DNA of 64,000 bases from Flavobacterium sp. UBA7663 (GTDB taxonomy: Bacteria > Bacteroidota > Bacteroidia > Flavobacteriales > Flavobacteriaceae): NCBI RefSeq assembly GCF_002483315.1, contig NZ_DLHR01000019.1, positions 342,719 through 406,718 on the forward strand, given 5' to 3'. The notes below the pieces were generated by a model. The model did not search any database, was not told where the DNA came from, and worked only from the letters and a program-made list of their open reading frames with translations. Position numbers and translations under genes: made by a program. Below are positions 44,397 through 52,519 of the stretch, one piece after another. Each line of letters begins with the position of its first letter. Position 1 is the first letter of the stretch.

Positions 44397-46511
44397 ATGT
44401 ATAAATATTTTGTTTCAGTATTCGTGATGTTTTTTTCAATTTTTGGGATGAATGCTCAAGAATTAAAATCGCCAAATGGAAATTTCAAGATGATTTTCGC
44501 TTTAGAAAATGATGGTACACCAACGTATCAACTTTTCATGAAAAACAAAGAAATCATCAAAAAAAGTAAGTTAGGTTTAGAACTTCAAAAAGATAAAAAG
44601 TCGTTATTGAATGATTTTAAATTGGTAAACGAAGTTCGAAATACCTTTGATGAAACTTGGAAACCTGTTTGGGGCGAAGAAACAGCGATTAGAAATCACT
44701 ACAACGAATTGGCGATTACATTGAAGCAAAATGAAACCGACAGAAACATCATCATTCGTTTTCGATTATTCAACGATGGTTTAGGTTTCCGTTACGAATT
44801 CCCTGAACAAAAAAACCTAACGTATTTTGTAGTAAAAGAAGAACGCACCGAGTTCGCTATGACAGGTGACCACACCGCATTTTGGATTCCAGGTGATTAC
44901 GATACACAAGAATATGATTTTACCGAAAGTAAATTAACCGAAATTAGAAAATTATTCCGTGGTGCCGTTTCTGAAAATGCTTCACAAAAACAATTTTCTG
45001 ATACAGGTGTACAAACTTCTTTAATGCTAAAAACCGCTGACGGAATTTACATTAATCTTCACGAAGCAGCATTAATCAATTATTCCTGCATGCACCTGAA
45101 TTTAGATGATAAAAACTTGGTTTTTCAATCGCATTTAACACCAGATGCCAAAGGAAATAAAGGTTATTTGCAAGCTCCTTGTGTTTCTCCTTGGAGAACT
45201 ATCATTGCAAGCTCAGATGCAAGAGATGTTTTAGCTTCTAGAATGACATTGAACTTAAATGAACCATGTAAAATTGAAGACACTTCTTGGATCAAACCCG
45301 TAAAATACATTGGAGTTTGGTGGGAAATGATTACAGGAAAAAGTGCTTGGGCTTACACTGATGAAGTTCCGTCAGTACAATTAGGAGTGACCGATTTCAC
45401 AAAAGTAAAACCAAACGGAAAACACGCAGCCAATACAACTCACGTAAAAGAACATATCGATTTTGCCGCAAAACATGGATTTGATGCGGTTTTAGTAGAA
45501 GGTTGGAACGAAGGTTGGGAAGATTGGTTTGGCCACGAAAAAGATTATGTATTTGATTTCGTTACACCTTATCCTGATTTTGATGTCAAAGGAATTCACG
45601 AATATGCTAAATCAAAAGGCGTAAAAATGATAATGCATCACGAAACTTCTGGTTCAACTAGAAATTATGAACGTCACATGGATAAAGCATATCAATTCAT
45701 GAAAGACAACGGTTATGATGCCGTGAAAAGTGGTTATGTTGGAAATATTTTACCTTTGGGAGAGCACCATTACAGTCAATCTATCTTAAATCATTATCAA
45801 TATGCAATTGAAAAGGCGGCTGATTATGAAATTATGGTAAATGCACACGAAGCCGTTCGACCAACGGGAATTTGCAGAACTTATCCTAATTTAATTGGAA
45901 ACGAATCGGCTCGTGGAACAGAGTTTCAAGCCTTTGGAGGTTCAAAAGCGAATCATACTACTTTGTTACCTTTTACAAGATTAATTGGTGGTCCAATGGA
46001 TTACACACCAGGAATTTTCGAAATGGACATCTCAAAATTAAATCCAGGCAACAACTCGCATTGCAATACTACAATAGCTAATCAATTAGGTTTGTATGTG
46101 GTTATGTATTCTCCACTTCAAATGGCTGCCGATTTACCAGAAAATTACAACCGCTTTTTAGACGCTTTTCAATTTATTAAAGATGTTCCCGTTGATTGGT
46201 CAACGTCAAAATATTTGGAAGCAGAGCCAGGATATTACATTACAACCGCCCGAAAAGATAAAAATTCAAACAATTGGTTCGTTGGAAATTCAAACGGATA
46301 CAATGCAAGAACATCAACGATTACATTAGATTTCTTAGAAAAAGGAAAAAAATACGAAGCCACTATTTACGCCGATGCTGCCGATGCGGATTACAAAACG
46401 AATCCACAAGCATACAAAATTTCAAAACAAAAAGTAACCAATAAGACTAAATTGCAATTGAGAACGGCAGCTGGTGGCGGCTACGCTATTAGTATTGTTG
46501 AGGTTAAATAA
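44397..46511 (+). CDS. GH97 alpha-glucosidase (SusB-like)
   Basis: A 704-residue periplasmic enzyme with a signal peptide (1-20, ending MNAQ). The N-terminal GH97 beta-sandwich (about 25-290; LKSPNGNFKMIF) is followed by the catalytic barrel: EGWNEGWEDWFG, MIMHHETSG, E485 in NAHEAVRPTG and E503 in GNESARGTEF. By comparison with SusB these are a base-type and the acid Glu of the inverting subgroup. The C-terminal beta domain follows. It converts imported maltodextrins to glucose. Three bp separate it from the GH65 gene. Confidence 0.94.
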   Translation: MYKYFVSVFVMFFSIFGMNAQELKSPNGNFKMIFALENDGTPTYQLFMKNKEIIKKSKLGLELQKDKKSLLNDFKLVNEVRNTFDETWKPVWGEETAIRNHYNELAITLKQNETDRNIIIRFRLFNDGLGFRYEFPEQKNLTYFVVKEERTEFAMTGDHTAFWIPGDYDTQEYDFTESKLTEIRKLFRGAVSENASQKQFSDTGVQTSLMLKTADGIYINLHEAALINYSCMHLNLDDKNLVFQSHLTPDAKGNKGYLQAPCVSPWRTIIASSDARDVLASRMTLNLNEPCKIEDTSWIKPVKYIGVWWEMITGKSAWAYTDEVPSVQLGVTDFTKVKPNGKHAANTTHVKEHIDFAAKHGFDAVLVEGWNEGWEDWFGHEKDYVFDFVTPYPDFDVKGIHEYAKSKGVKMIMHHETSGSTRNYERHMDKAYQFMKDNGYDAVKSGYVGNILPLGEHHYSQSILNHYQYAIEKAADYEIMVNAHEAVRPTGICRTYPNLIGNESARGTEFQAFGGSKANHTTLLPFTRLIGGPMDYTPGIFEMDISKLNPGNNSHCNTTIANQLGLYVVMYSPLQMAADLPENYNRFLDAFQFIKDVPVDWSTSKYLEAEPGYYITTARKDKNSNNWFVGNSNGYNARTSTITLDFLEKGKKYEATIYADAADADYKTNPQAYKISKQKVTNKTKLQLRTAAGGGYAISIVEVK

Positions 46512-46519
46512 TAAAAGCT

Positions 46520-48355
46520 ATGAAAAAAATAATTTTCTCACTAATTACCTTATTCACACTTTCTCTATCGGCACAAATTGACCGAATGGAACCACCGTTT
46601 TGGTACGAAGGAATGAATAAATCCGAAGTTCAAATATTGTTCTACGGAAAAAATATCGCTCAGAATTCTGTGCAAATTTCCAATAATGTAGTAATTACGA
46701 ATGTAACTAAAACCGAAAATCCGAACTATCTTTTCGTTACGATTGACACTAAAAATATAAAAGCGCAAGAACTGCAATTTACGTTTACCAATGGTAAAAA
46801 ATCATTCAAAAGAAGTTACGAAATCAAAAAAAGAAAACCAAATTCGGCACTTCGTAAAAGTTTTGACGCTTCCGATGTAATGTACTTATTGATGCCAGAC
46901 CGATTTGCAAACGGAAACTCAAACAACGATTCTTCTTCAGAATTACAAGAAAAAGCTAACAGAAGTTTACCTGGTGGAAGACATGGTGGTGATATTCAAG
47001 GCATCATCAACAATTTAGATTATATCAAAGAATTAGGAGCGACGGCAATTTGGAGTACACCAATGTGTGAAGATAACGACAAAGGCTATTCGTATCATAC
47101 CTACGGACAATCAGATGTGTATCGAATTGACCCAAGATATGGAACCAACGAAGAATACAAAAAGTTAGCCGATGAAATGCATAAACGTGACCTAAAATTA
47201 ATCAAAGATTATGTAACAAATCATTGGGGAGCAGAACATTGGATGTTTAAAGATATGCCAACATACGATTGGTTTCATCAATTTCCAGGTTACAAACAAA
47301 GTAACTATCGCATGACAACGCAATATGATACAAATGCTTCCAAAATAGATGCCAAACTTTGCATGGATGGCTGGTTTGTGCCAAGTATGCCCGATTTGAA
47401 TCAATCGAATCCTTTGGTGTTGAATTATTTAGTTCAAAATGCTATTTGGTGGATTGAATATGCCGATTTAGATGGTTTCCGTGTCGATACTTATTCGTAC
47501 AATGATAAAGAAGGAATCGCAAAATGGACAAAAGCAATTACTGATGAATATCCATATTTCAATATTGTAGGTGAAGTTTGGATGCATGATCAAGCTCAAA
47601 TTTCGTATTGGCAAAAAGATAGTCCAATTGCTAAAATTCAGAGTTACAATTCGTATTGTCCAAGTGTAATGGATTTTACTTTGCACGATGTTTTTGGAAA
47701 TGTTTTCAACGAAGATAAAGCGGATTGGAGCAACGGAATGATTAAATTTTACGAGAATTTCGTTAATGATTTTTTGTATGCTGACCCAAATAATTTATTG
47801 ATTTTTCTTGAGAATCACGATACAGGACGTTTTAATCAGATTTATAAAAATGATTTTGCAAAATACCAATTAGGAATGACCATTATGGCAACTATGAGAG
47901 GAATTCCACAATTGTACTACGGTTCTGAAATTGGCATGGCTGGAGATAAAGGAAAAGGTGATGCCGATATTCGTCAAGATTTTCCTGGTGGTTGGAAAGA
48001 CGATACAAACAATGCATTTTCTGCGAGTGGAAGAACCGCTGAACAAGCAAAATATTTCGATTTTTCTAAAAAAGTATTGAATTGGAGAAAAAATAAAGAA
48101 GTTATTCATACAGGGAAATTAACGCATTACATTCCTGAAAACAATGTATATGTGTATTTCCGTCACAATGATAAGGAAACGGTTATGGTAGTTATCAATA
48201 ATGCTCCTGATGCTCAGAACTTGAATCTTACTCGTTTTCAAGAAAACATCAAATCGTTTACTTTAGGAAATGATATCCTTTCAGGAAAAACAATCGATTT
48301 GAAAAACGGATTGTCGATTGAAGGTAAAACGTCTATGATTTTAGAATTGAAATAA
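46520..48355 (+). CDS. Periplasmic GH13 cyclomaltodextrinase/neopullulanase-type enzyme (SusA-like)
   Basis: A 611-residue protein with a signal peptide (1-18, ending SLSAQ). The N-terminal beta domain (IDRMEPPFWYEGMNKSEVQI) is typical of Bacteroidota cyclomaltodextrinases. The GH13 barrel shows DVMYLLMPDRFANG (calcium site region), nucleophile D323 in GFRVDTYSY, acid/base E352 in VGEVWMHD, and D434 in ENHDTGRF. The C-terminal beta domain ends at SMILELK. It would cut maltodextrins in the periplasm. It sits 8 bp after GH97, and its stop touches the next start. Confidence 0.93.
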   Translation: MKKIIFSLITLFTLSLSAQIDRMEPPFWYEGMNKSEVQILFYGKNIAQNSVQISNNVVITNVTKTENPNYLFVTIDTKNIKAQELQFTFTNGKKSFKRSYEIKKRKPNSALRKSFDASDVMYLLMPDRFANGNSNNDSSSELQEKANRSLPGGRHGGDIQGIINNLDYIKELGATAIWSTPMCEDNDKGYSYHTYGQSDVYRIDPRYGTNEEYKKLADEMHKRDLKLIKDYVTNHWGAEHWMFKDMPTYDWFHQFPGYKQSNYRMTTQYDTNASKIDAKLCMDGWFVPSMPDLNQSNPLVLNYLVQNAIWWIEYADLDGFRVDTYSYNDKEGIAKWTKAITDEYPYFNIVGEVWMHDQAQISYWQKDSPIAKIQSYNSYCPSVMDFTLHDVFGNVFNEDKADWSNGMIKFYENFVNDFLYADPNNLLIFLENHDTGRFNQIYKNDFAKYQLGMTIMATMRGIPQLYYGSEIGMAGDKGKGDADIRQDFPGGWKDDTNNAFSASGRTAEQAKYFDFSKKVLNWRKNKEVIHTGKLTHYIPENNVYVYFRHNDKETVMVVINNAPDAQNLNLTRFQENIKSFTLGNDILSGKTIDLKNGLSIEGKTSMILELK

Positions 48356-49294
48356 ATGAAACAAGTATTATTCTTTATATTATTCTCTTGTTTTGCTTTT
48401 TCTCAAAGTAAGATAAAATCCTATGCTCTTGAAAATTTAGGAAATTTTGAGGGGAATATTGAAAGAGTGGATAGCTTTCCTTCTAAATATATTGTACCAC
48501 GAACAGTTGATGTTTGGTTGCCAAAGGATTATTCCAAATCAAAAAAATACAATGTTTTGTATATGCATGATGGGCAAATACTATTTGATTCAACTAAAAC
48601 TTGGAACAAACAAGAATGGAAAGTTGATGAAGTTGCCTCGCAATTAATGAAAGAAAATAAGGTAACTGATTTTATAGTAGTGGCTATTTGGAATATTCCC
48701 AACTTACGCCACATGGATTTGTATCCAAAAAAACCTTACGAATCACTTTCAAAAGAGTTAAAAGAGAAAATTCAAATCGAAGCTAAAAAATCACAATTTC
48801 CATTTGATGACAGTAAAATCAATTCCGACAACTATTTGAAATTTATTGTAAAAGAACTGAAACCTTACATTGATAAAAAGTATTCGGTTTTTACAACGGC
48901 AAATCACACAGCCATTATAGGTTCTAGTATGGGCGGATTAATTTCAATGTATGCTATTTGTGAGTATCCAACTATTTTTGGAAAAGCGGCTTGTTTGTCA
49001 ACACATTGGATTGGATTTAGAGAATTTAAAAACAACCCCATCCCAGAATCTTTTTTCACCTACATGGAAAAAAAATTACCCGAAGCTAAGAATCACAAAA
49101 TATATTTTGATTATGGAACGGAAACATTAGATGCTTTTTATTTAAAATACGAACATCGAGTTGATGAAATTTTAAAATCAAAAGAATATACGGATGCTGA
49201 TTCACGAAATTTAAAGTTCGAAGGTGAAAATCATTCCGAAGCCTCTTGGCAAAAAAGGATTCATATTCCGTTAGAATTTATGTTTGGAAAATAA
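48356..49294 (+). CDS. Secreted alpha/beta-hydrolase (esterase D / CE1-like) of the maltose operon
   Basis: A 312-residue protein with a signal peptide (1-16, ending AFSQ). Esterase-family features are TVDVWLPKDYSKSKKYNVLYMHDGQ, the nucleophile elbow IIGSSMGGLISMYA, and a late His in GENHSEASW. The start codon directly follows the previous stop. Similar hydrolases occur in Flavobacteriia starch loci, but their substrate is not settled. It could remove acyl groups from modified dextrins or be a general esterase. The fold is sure, the role is not. Confidence 0.8.
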   Translation: MKQVLFFILFSCFAFSQSKIKSYALENLGNFEGNIERVDSFPSKYIVPRTVDVWLPKDYSKSKKYNVLYMHDGQILFDSTKTWNKQEWKVDEVASQLMKENKVTDFIVVAIWNIPNLRHMDLYPKKPYESLSKELKEKIQIEAKKSQFPFDDSKINSDNYLKFIVKELKPYIDKKYSVFTTANHTAIIGSSMGGLISMYAICEYPTIFGKAACLSTHWIGFREFKNNPIPESFFTYMEKKLPEAKNHKIYFDYGTETLDAFYLKYEHRVDEILKSKEYTDADSRNLKFEGENHSEASWQKRIHIPLEFMFGK

Positions 49295-49304
49295 AACTAT
49301 AAAA

Positions 49305-50741
49305 ATGAAAAAAACGATCGTTACTGCATTAGCTGTTTTAACTTTATTGAGTTGTAAAAACGAAACAGAAAAAACGGCAGAAAATTCAAAAACTGAAATC
49401 GCAAAATTTTCTCCTGAAGTAGAAGAAAGTGCTGTTATTTATGAAGTTAATATCCGTCAGTATTCACCAGAAGGAACTTTCAATGCCTTTACTAAAGATA
49501 TTCCGCAATTAAAAGAATTAGGAGTAAAAATCATTTGGGTAATGCCTATTTTCCCTATTTCGCAAACCAAAAGAAAAGCAACAGGTGGCGATGATAGCAA
49601 ATTTGCATCAGAAATGCCAAAAGAAGAGCAACACAAATACTTAGGAAGTTACTACGCAGTTTCCGACTTTAAAAAAGTAAATCCTGAATTTGGAACTATT
49701 GAAGATTTTAGAAATTTAGTAAAAACTGCGCATGATAATGGGATGTATGTGATTTTGGATTGGGTACCAAATCACACGGGTTGGGATCACGTTTGGATAA
49801 AAGAACATCCAGAATATTATACTAAAAATGCTAAAGGGGAAATCATAGATCCAATCAATCCAGAAACAGGAAAGTCATGGGGTTGGTCAGATGTTGCGGA
49901 TTTAAACTACGACAATCAAGGATTGCGTGAGGCAATGACCGCAGATATGTTGCATTGGATCAAAAACGAAAACATTGATGGATTCCGTTCCGATGTAGCT
50001 AGTAATGTGCCTTTAGATTTTTGGCAAAAAGCAATTCCGCAATTGCGTAAAGAAAAGAATATTTTCATGTTAGCAGAAGCTTGGGAACCTGAATTATTAA
50101 AAGGAGGTTTGTTTGATATGGCATATGGTTGGGAAGCTCATCACACCATGAACAGAATCGCTCAAGGAAAAAATTCAGTAAAAGAATGGGGTGCTTATAT
50201 TCAAAAGGTAAATAAAGATTATGAAGCGAATGACATTTTAATGAATTTTGTGGATAATCACGATGAAAATTCATGGAACGGAACGATTAAAGGAAGATTA
50301 GGTAAAGGAGAAGAAGCAATGACAGCTTTATCTTATGTAATGCCAGGTATGCCTTTGATTTACAGCGGAAATGAATATGGTTTGAATCACAGTTTGAAGT
50401 TTTTCGAAAAAGATTCTATTCCAAAAACAAAAGGAAAAGATTGGGAATTACGAGCAAAATTAGGAAAGCTTAAAACTGAAAATCCAGCTTTAAATGGAGG
50501 GAAAAACAAGGCTAAATATACTCGAATTAAAACGGATGACGATACCAATATTTTAGCTTTTACTCGTGAGAAAGAGGGTAAAAAAGTAGTTTATATCGCG
50601 AATTTTTCAAACAATCCAATAAAAACCAAAGTTGGGATTAAGGGTGAATTCACTAATTATATGACAGGAGAAAAAATGAAACTAAATGAAAAGCAAATTT
50701 TTTCTATAGAGCCTTGGCAATATTATATTTTGACGGAATAA
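49305..50741 (+). CDS. GH13 alpha-amylase-family lipoprotein
   Basis: The frame opens at 49284, but the ATG at 49305 gives a proper lipoprotein signal (MKKTIVTALAVLTLLSC) and is preferred. The product has 478 residues. The GH13 barrel has VIYEVNIRQYSPEGTF, YVILDWVPNHTGWDH (region I), nucleophile D230 in DGFRSDVAS, acid/base E258 in LAEAWEP, and D320 in VDNHDENSW. A short C-terminal beta domain ends the protein. The lipid anchor places it in a membrane, probably the outer membrane, unlike the soluble periplasmic and T9SS-secreted GH13 enzymes of the locus. It is the last gene of the operon; no terminator is seen before the IS1-like element. Confidence 0.93.
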   Translation: MKKTIVTALAVLTLLSCKNETEKTAENSKTEIAKFSPEVEESAVIYEVNIRQYSPEGTFNAFTKDIPQLKELGVKIIWVMPIFPISQTKRKATGGDDSKFASEMPKEEQHKYLGSYYAVSDFKKVNPEFGTIEDFRNLVKTAHDNGMYVILDWVPNHTGWDHVWIKEHPEYYTKNAKGEIIDPINPETGKSWGWSDVADLNYDNQGLREAMTADMLHWIKNENIDGFRSDVASNVPLDFWQKAIPQLRKEKNIFMLAEAWEPELLKGGLFDMAYGWEAHHTMNRIAQGKNSVKEWGAYIQKVNKDYEANDILMNFVDNHDENSWNGTIKGRLGKGEEAMTALSYVMPGMPLIYSGNEYGLNHSLKFFEKDSIPKTKGKDWELRAKLGKLKTENPALNGGKNKAKYTRIKTDDDTNILAFTREKEGKKVVYIANFSNNPIKTKVGIKGEFTNYMTGEKMKLNEKQIFSIEPWQYYILTE

Positions 50742-50835
50742 TTTTTAAAGGGTAATATATCAGATTTAGTGATGCACCCATTTTTAGAAATCAACAATCT
50801 GAAAATCAACTATATTTTCAAAATAAGTAATAAAT

Positions 50836-50861
50836 AGGAACGCAATATTGCGTTCCTTTTT
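50836..50861 (+). terminator. Hairpin upstream of the transposase remnant; possible operon terminator
   Basis: 50836-50857 is a perfect 22-bp palindrome (AGGAACGCAAT/ATTGCGTTCCT) followed by T residues. It may now terminate the maltose operon 100 bp upstream. Confidence 0.75.
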
Positions 50862-50924
50862 ATGTTATAAGATGTCTTAAAATAAAGAAAATGATAAAAA
50901 ATAAAACCTTGTGTATCAGATTTA

Positions 50925-51588
50925 GTGATAGCAAAATTCTGCCCAAGTTGTACTTCAAATCATGTTATCAAGAACGGTTTTACTGCCAACAGAAAACAAC
51001 AATTTATTTGTAAATCATGTAAAAATAGATTTATAGATTTTTATACCTACAAAGCCTATAATCATTGGGTAAATAAAAGAATTATTCAATTTACAAAAGA
51101 AGGTCTTGGAATAAGAAGTACAACAAGAATATAAAAATATCGACAACTACACTATAAAAAAATAATAGCAATTGCTAAGCAAAAACCCAATCAACCTATT
51201 TTTAAATACAAAATCAATGAAGTTGATGAAATGAGAACATTTGTAAAAAACAAAGAAAAGCCTATTTGGATTGTATATGCCTTAGAAAGAAAAACCAAAC
51301 AAGTTGTAAATTTTAGCATAGTCAGAAGAACCAAAAGAACATTGCAATATGTAACCAATACGTAATTGTTATCCAACCCCAAAGCAATATATAAAGATAA
51401 GATAGTGCATTATAAGTCAATATTAAAAGATTCTGTGCATAATACAAAGCTATTTGGTACAAATCATACCGAAAGAAAAAACCTTTCACTAAGAACTCAT
51501 CTAAAAAGACTCAATACAAAAACAATTTGCTTTTCAAGAAGTTTCATATTGTTGCAATGTGTTTTGAGGATTTATTTTTGGGGGATAG
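50925..51588 (+). pseudogene. IS1-family transposase remnant, several disruptions
   Basis: InsA-like zinc ribbon CPSCTSNHVIKNG...CKSCKNRF and IRSTTRI, then a one-base deletion near 51131, a TAA near 51150, and another TAA at 51362 in the DDE domain. Recognisable InsB parts are KINEVDEMRTF, YKDKIVHY (TD changed to KD), HTERKNLSLRTHLKRL and KTICFSRSF. It is not functional. Confidence 0.85.
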
Positions 51589-51595
51589 AAATTTA

Positions 51596-52141
51596 CTAGT
51601 TATTCACCCAAATTATTAAGTTACTAATATCTGCTCCTTCAAATTTCTGTGAGGTTATAAAATTGATTTTATTTTCTTTGATATTGAATCTTAAAATATA
51701 TTTATTAATTATCAAGCAAGTATTAAATCGATTAGCTATAAAAAAGTAACCAATTTCGCATTTTGTTTTTTTATATTTAAGTTCTTTAATGAAATTTAAA
51801 ATGAATGAATTTAATGTCTCTCCAAAATAATTGTTTTCACAATTAAAGTCTTTAGAAAAATGAGATTTTACATAAGATGAATTCTCATTTTTACATGAAT
51901 CTAGAAAACTTTTTATAATTAAACTTTTTTCAATATCATCATTTTCAATACGTTTATTCTTTTTACAGACCTCATAAAATACCTCATTTAGCCTTTTTCT
52001 AAGCTCTAAGTTCTTTGGGTCAAAAAGAATTGCTCTCTTGTAGTGTACAACAGCTTTTTCAATTGAATATATATCATTTTCAATCAAATGCCTTTCAGCT
52101 GATTCAATATAATACTCTGATATTTCTTTATCTGTTTTCAT
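51596..52141 (-). CDS. Hypothetical protein with TPR-like N-terminus
   Basis: 181 residues, not recognised as a known family. Residues ~5-55 look like one or two tetratricopeptide-type helix pairs (EISEYYIESAERHLIEND, AVVHYKRAILFDPKNLELR). The C-terminal ~100 residues are predicted alpha/beta, with a charged region followed by strands (CEIGYFFIANRFNTCLIINK, FEGADISNLIIWV). There is no signal peptide. Its stop lies 8 bp from the end of IS copy 2. It stands alone on this strand. The stretch from 52142 to 52294 shows nothing I can name. Confidence 0.6.
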   Translation of the reverse strand: MKTDKEISEYYIESAERHLIENDIYSIEKAVVHYKRAILFDPKNLELRKRLNEVFYEVCKKNKRIENDDIEKSLIIKSFLDSCKNENSSYVKSHFSKDFNCENNYFGETLNSFILNFIKELKYKKTKCEIGYFFIANRFNTCLIINKYILRFNIKENKINFITSQKFEGADISNLIIWVNN

Positions 52142-52294
52142 AGATTGATAGTTAGTTATTAGTTTATCAAAACAAGTGCCATTATTTCAATTTATTTTTA
52201 ACTCTTAAATTTTCCACAACCAATAATTCCTCATAAATTGTGTTCGATTTTTCGCTTGTTATCTGTACGATTTTAACTACAAAATCATACAAAA

Positions 52295-52326
52295 CCCCTT
52301 AAATCATACGATTTAAGGGGTTTTTT
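52295..52326. terminator. Orphan bidirectional terminator-like hairpin
   Basis: The stem CCCCTTAAATC/GATTTAAGGGG has a short ATAC loop and is flanked by AAAA and TTTTTT. No gene on either strand ends close by, so its owner is unclear. From 52327 to 52466 I see nothing but two partly similar GGTG/GGTC-rich stretches. Confidence 0.75.
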
Positions 52327-52466
52327 CATTTTCAATCCCGTCAAATTATTCAAGAAATAGCATTCGCAAGGTGTCCAATTAGGTGACCTATTTTGAAAAT
52401 CAAAAAAAGGGTCCCCTAAAATGATGAAAAGCCCAATAAAATAAGGCTGTTCAATCATTAAACATC

Positions 52467-52505
52467 TTGACTAAATAATAAAAAATTAGTAAATTATTTA
52501 ATCAA
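52467..52505. promoter_or_regulatory. 13-bp inverted repeat in front of the integrase gene
   Basis: TTGACTAAATAAT (52467-52479) and ATTATTTAATCAA (52493-52505) match as an inverted repeat with one mismatch and a 13-bp spacer, 14 bp before the start codon. It could be an operator or arm-type site for the integrase. Confidence 0.55.
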
Positions 52506-52519
52506 AAGGTTACCAGACT

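Larger units (their letters stand above)
50750..51588 (+). mobile_element. Degenerate IS1-like element, copy 2
   Basis: It starts with GGGTAATATATCAGATTTAG 8 bp after the amylase stop and ends with TTTTTGGGGGATAG, both shared with copy 1. The same strand and general layout are kept. The motif TCAGATTTAGTGAT occurs at 50760-50773 and 50916-50929. It is more decayed than copy 1. Confidence 0.75.
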
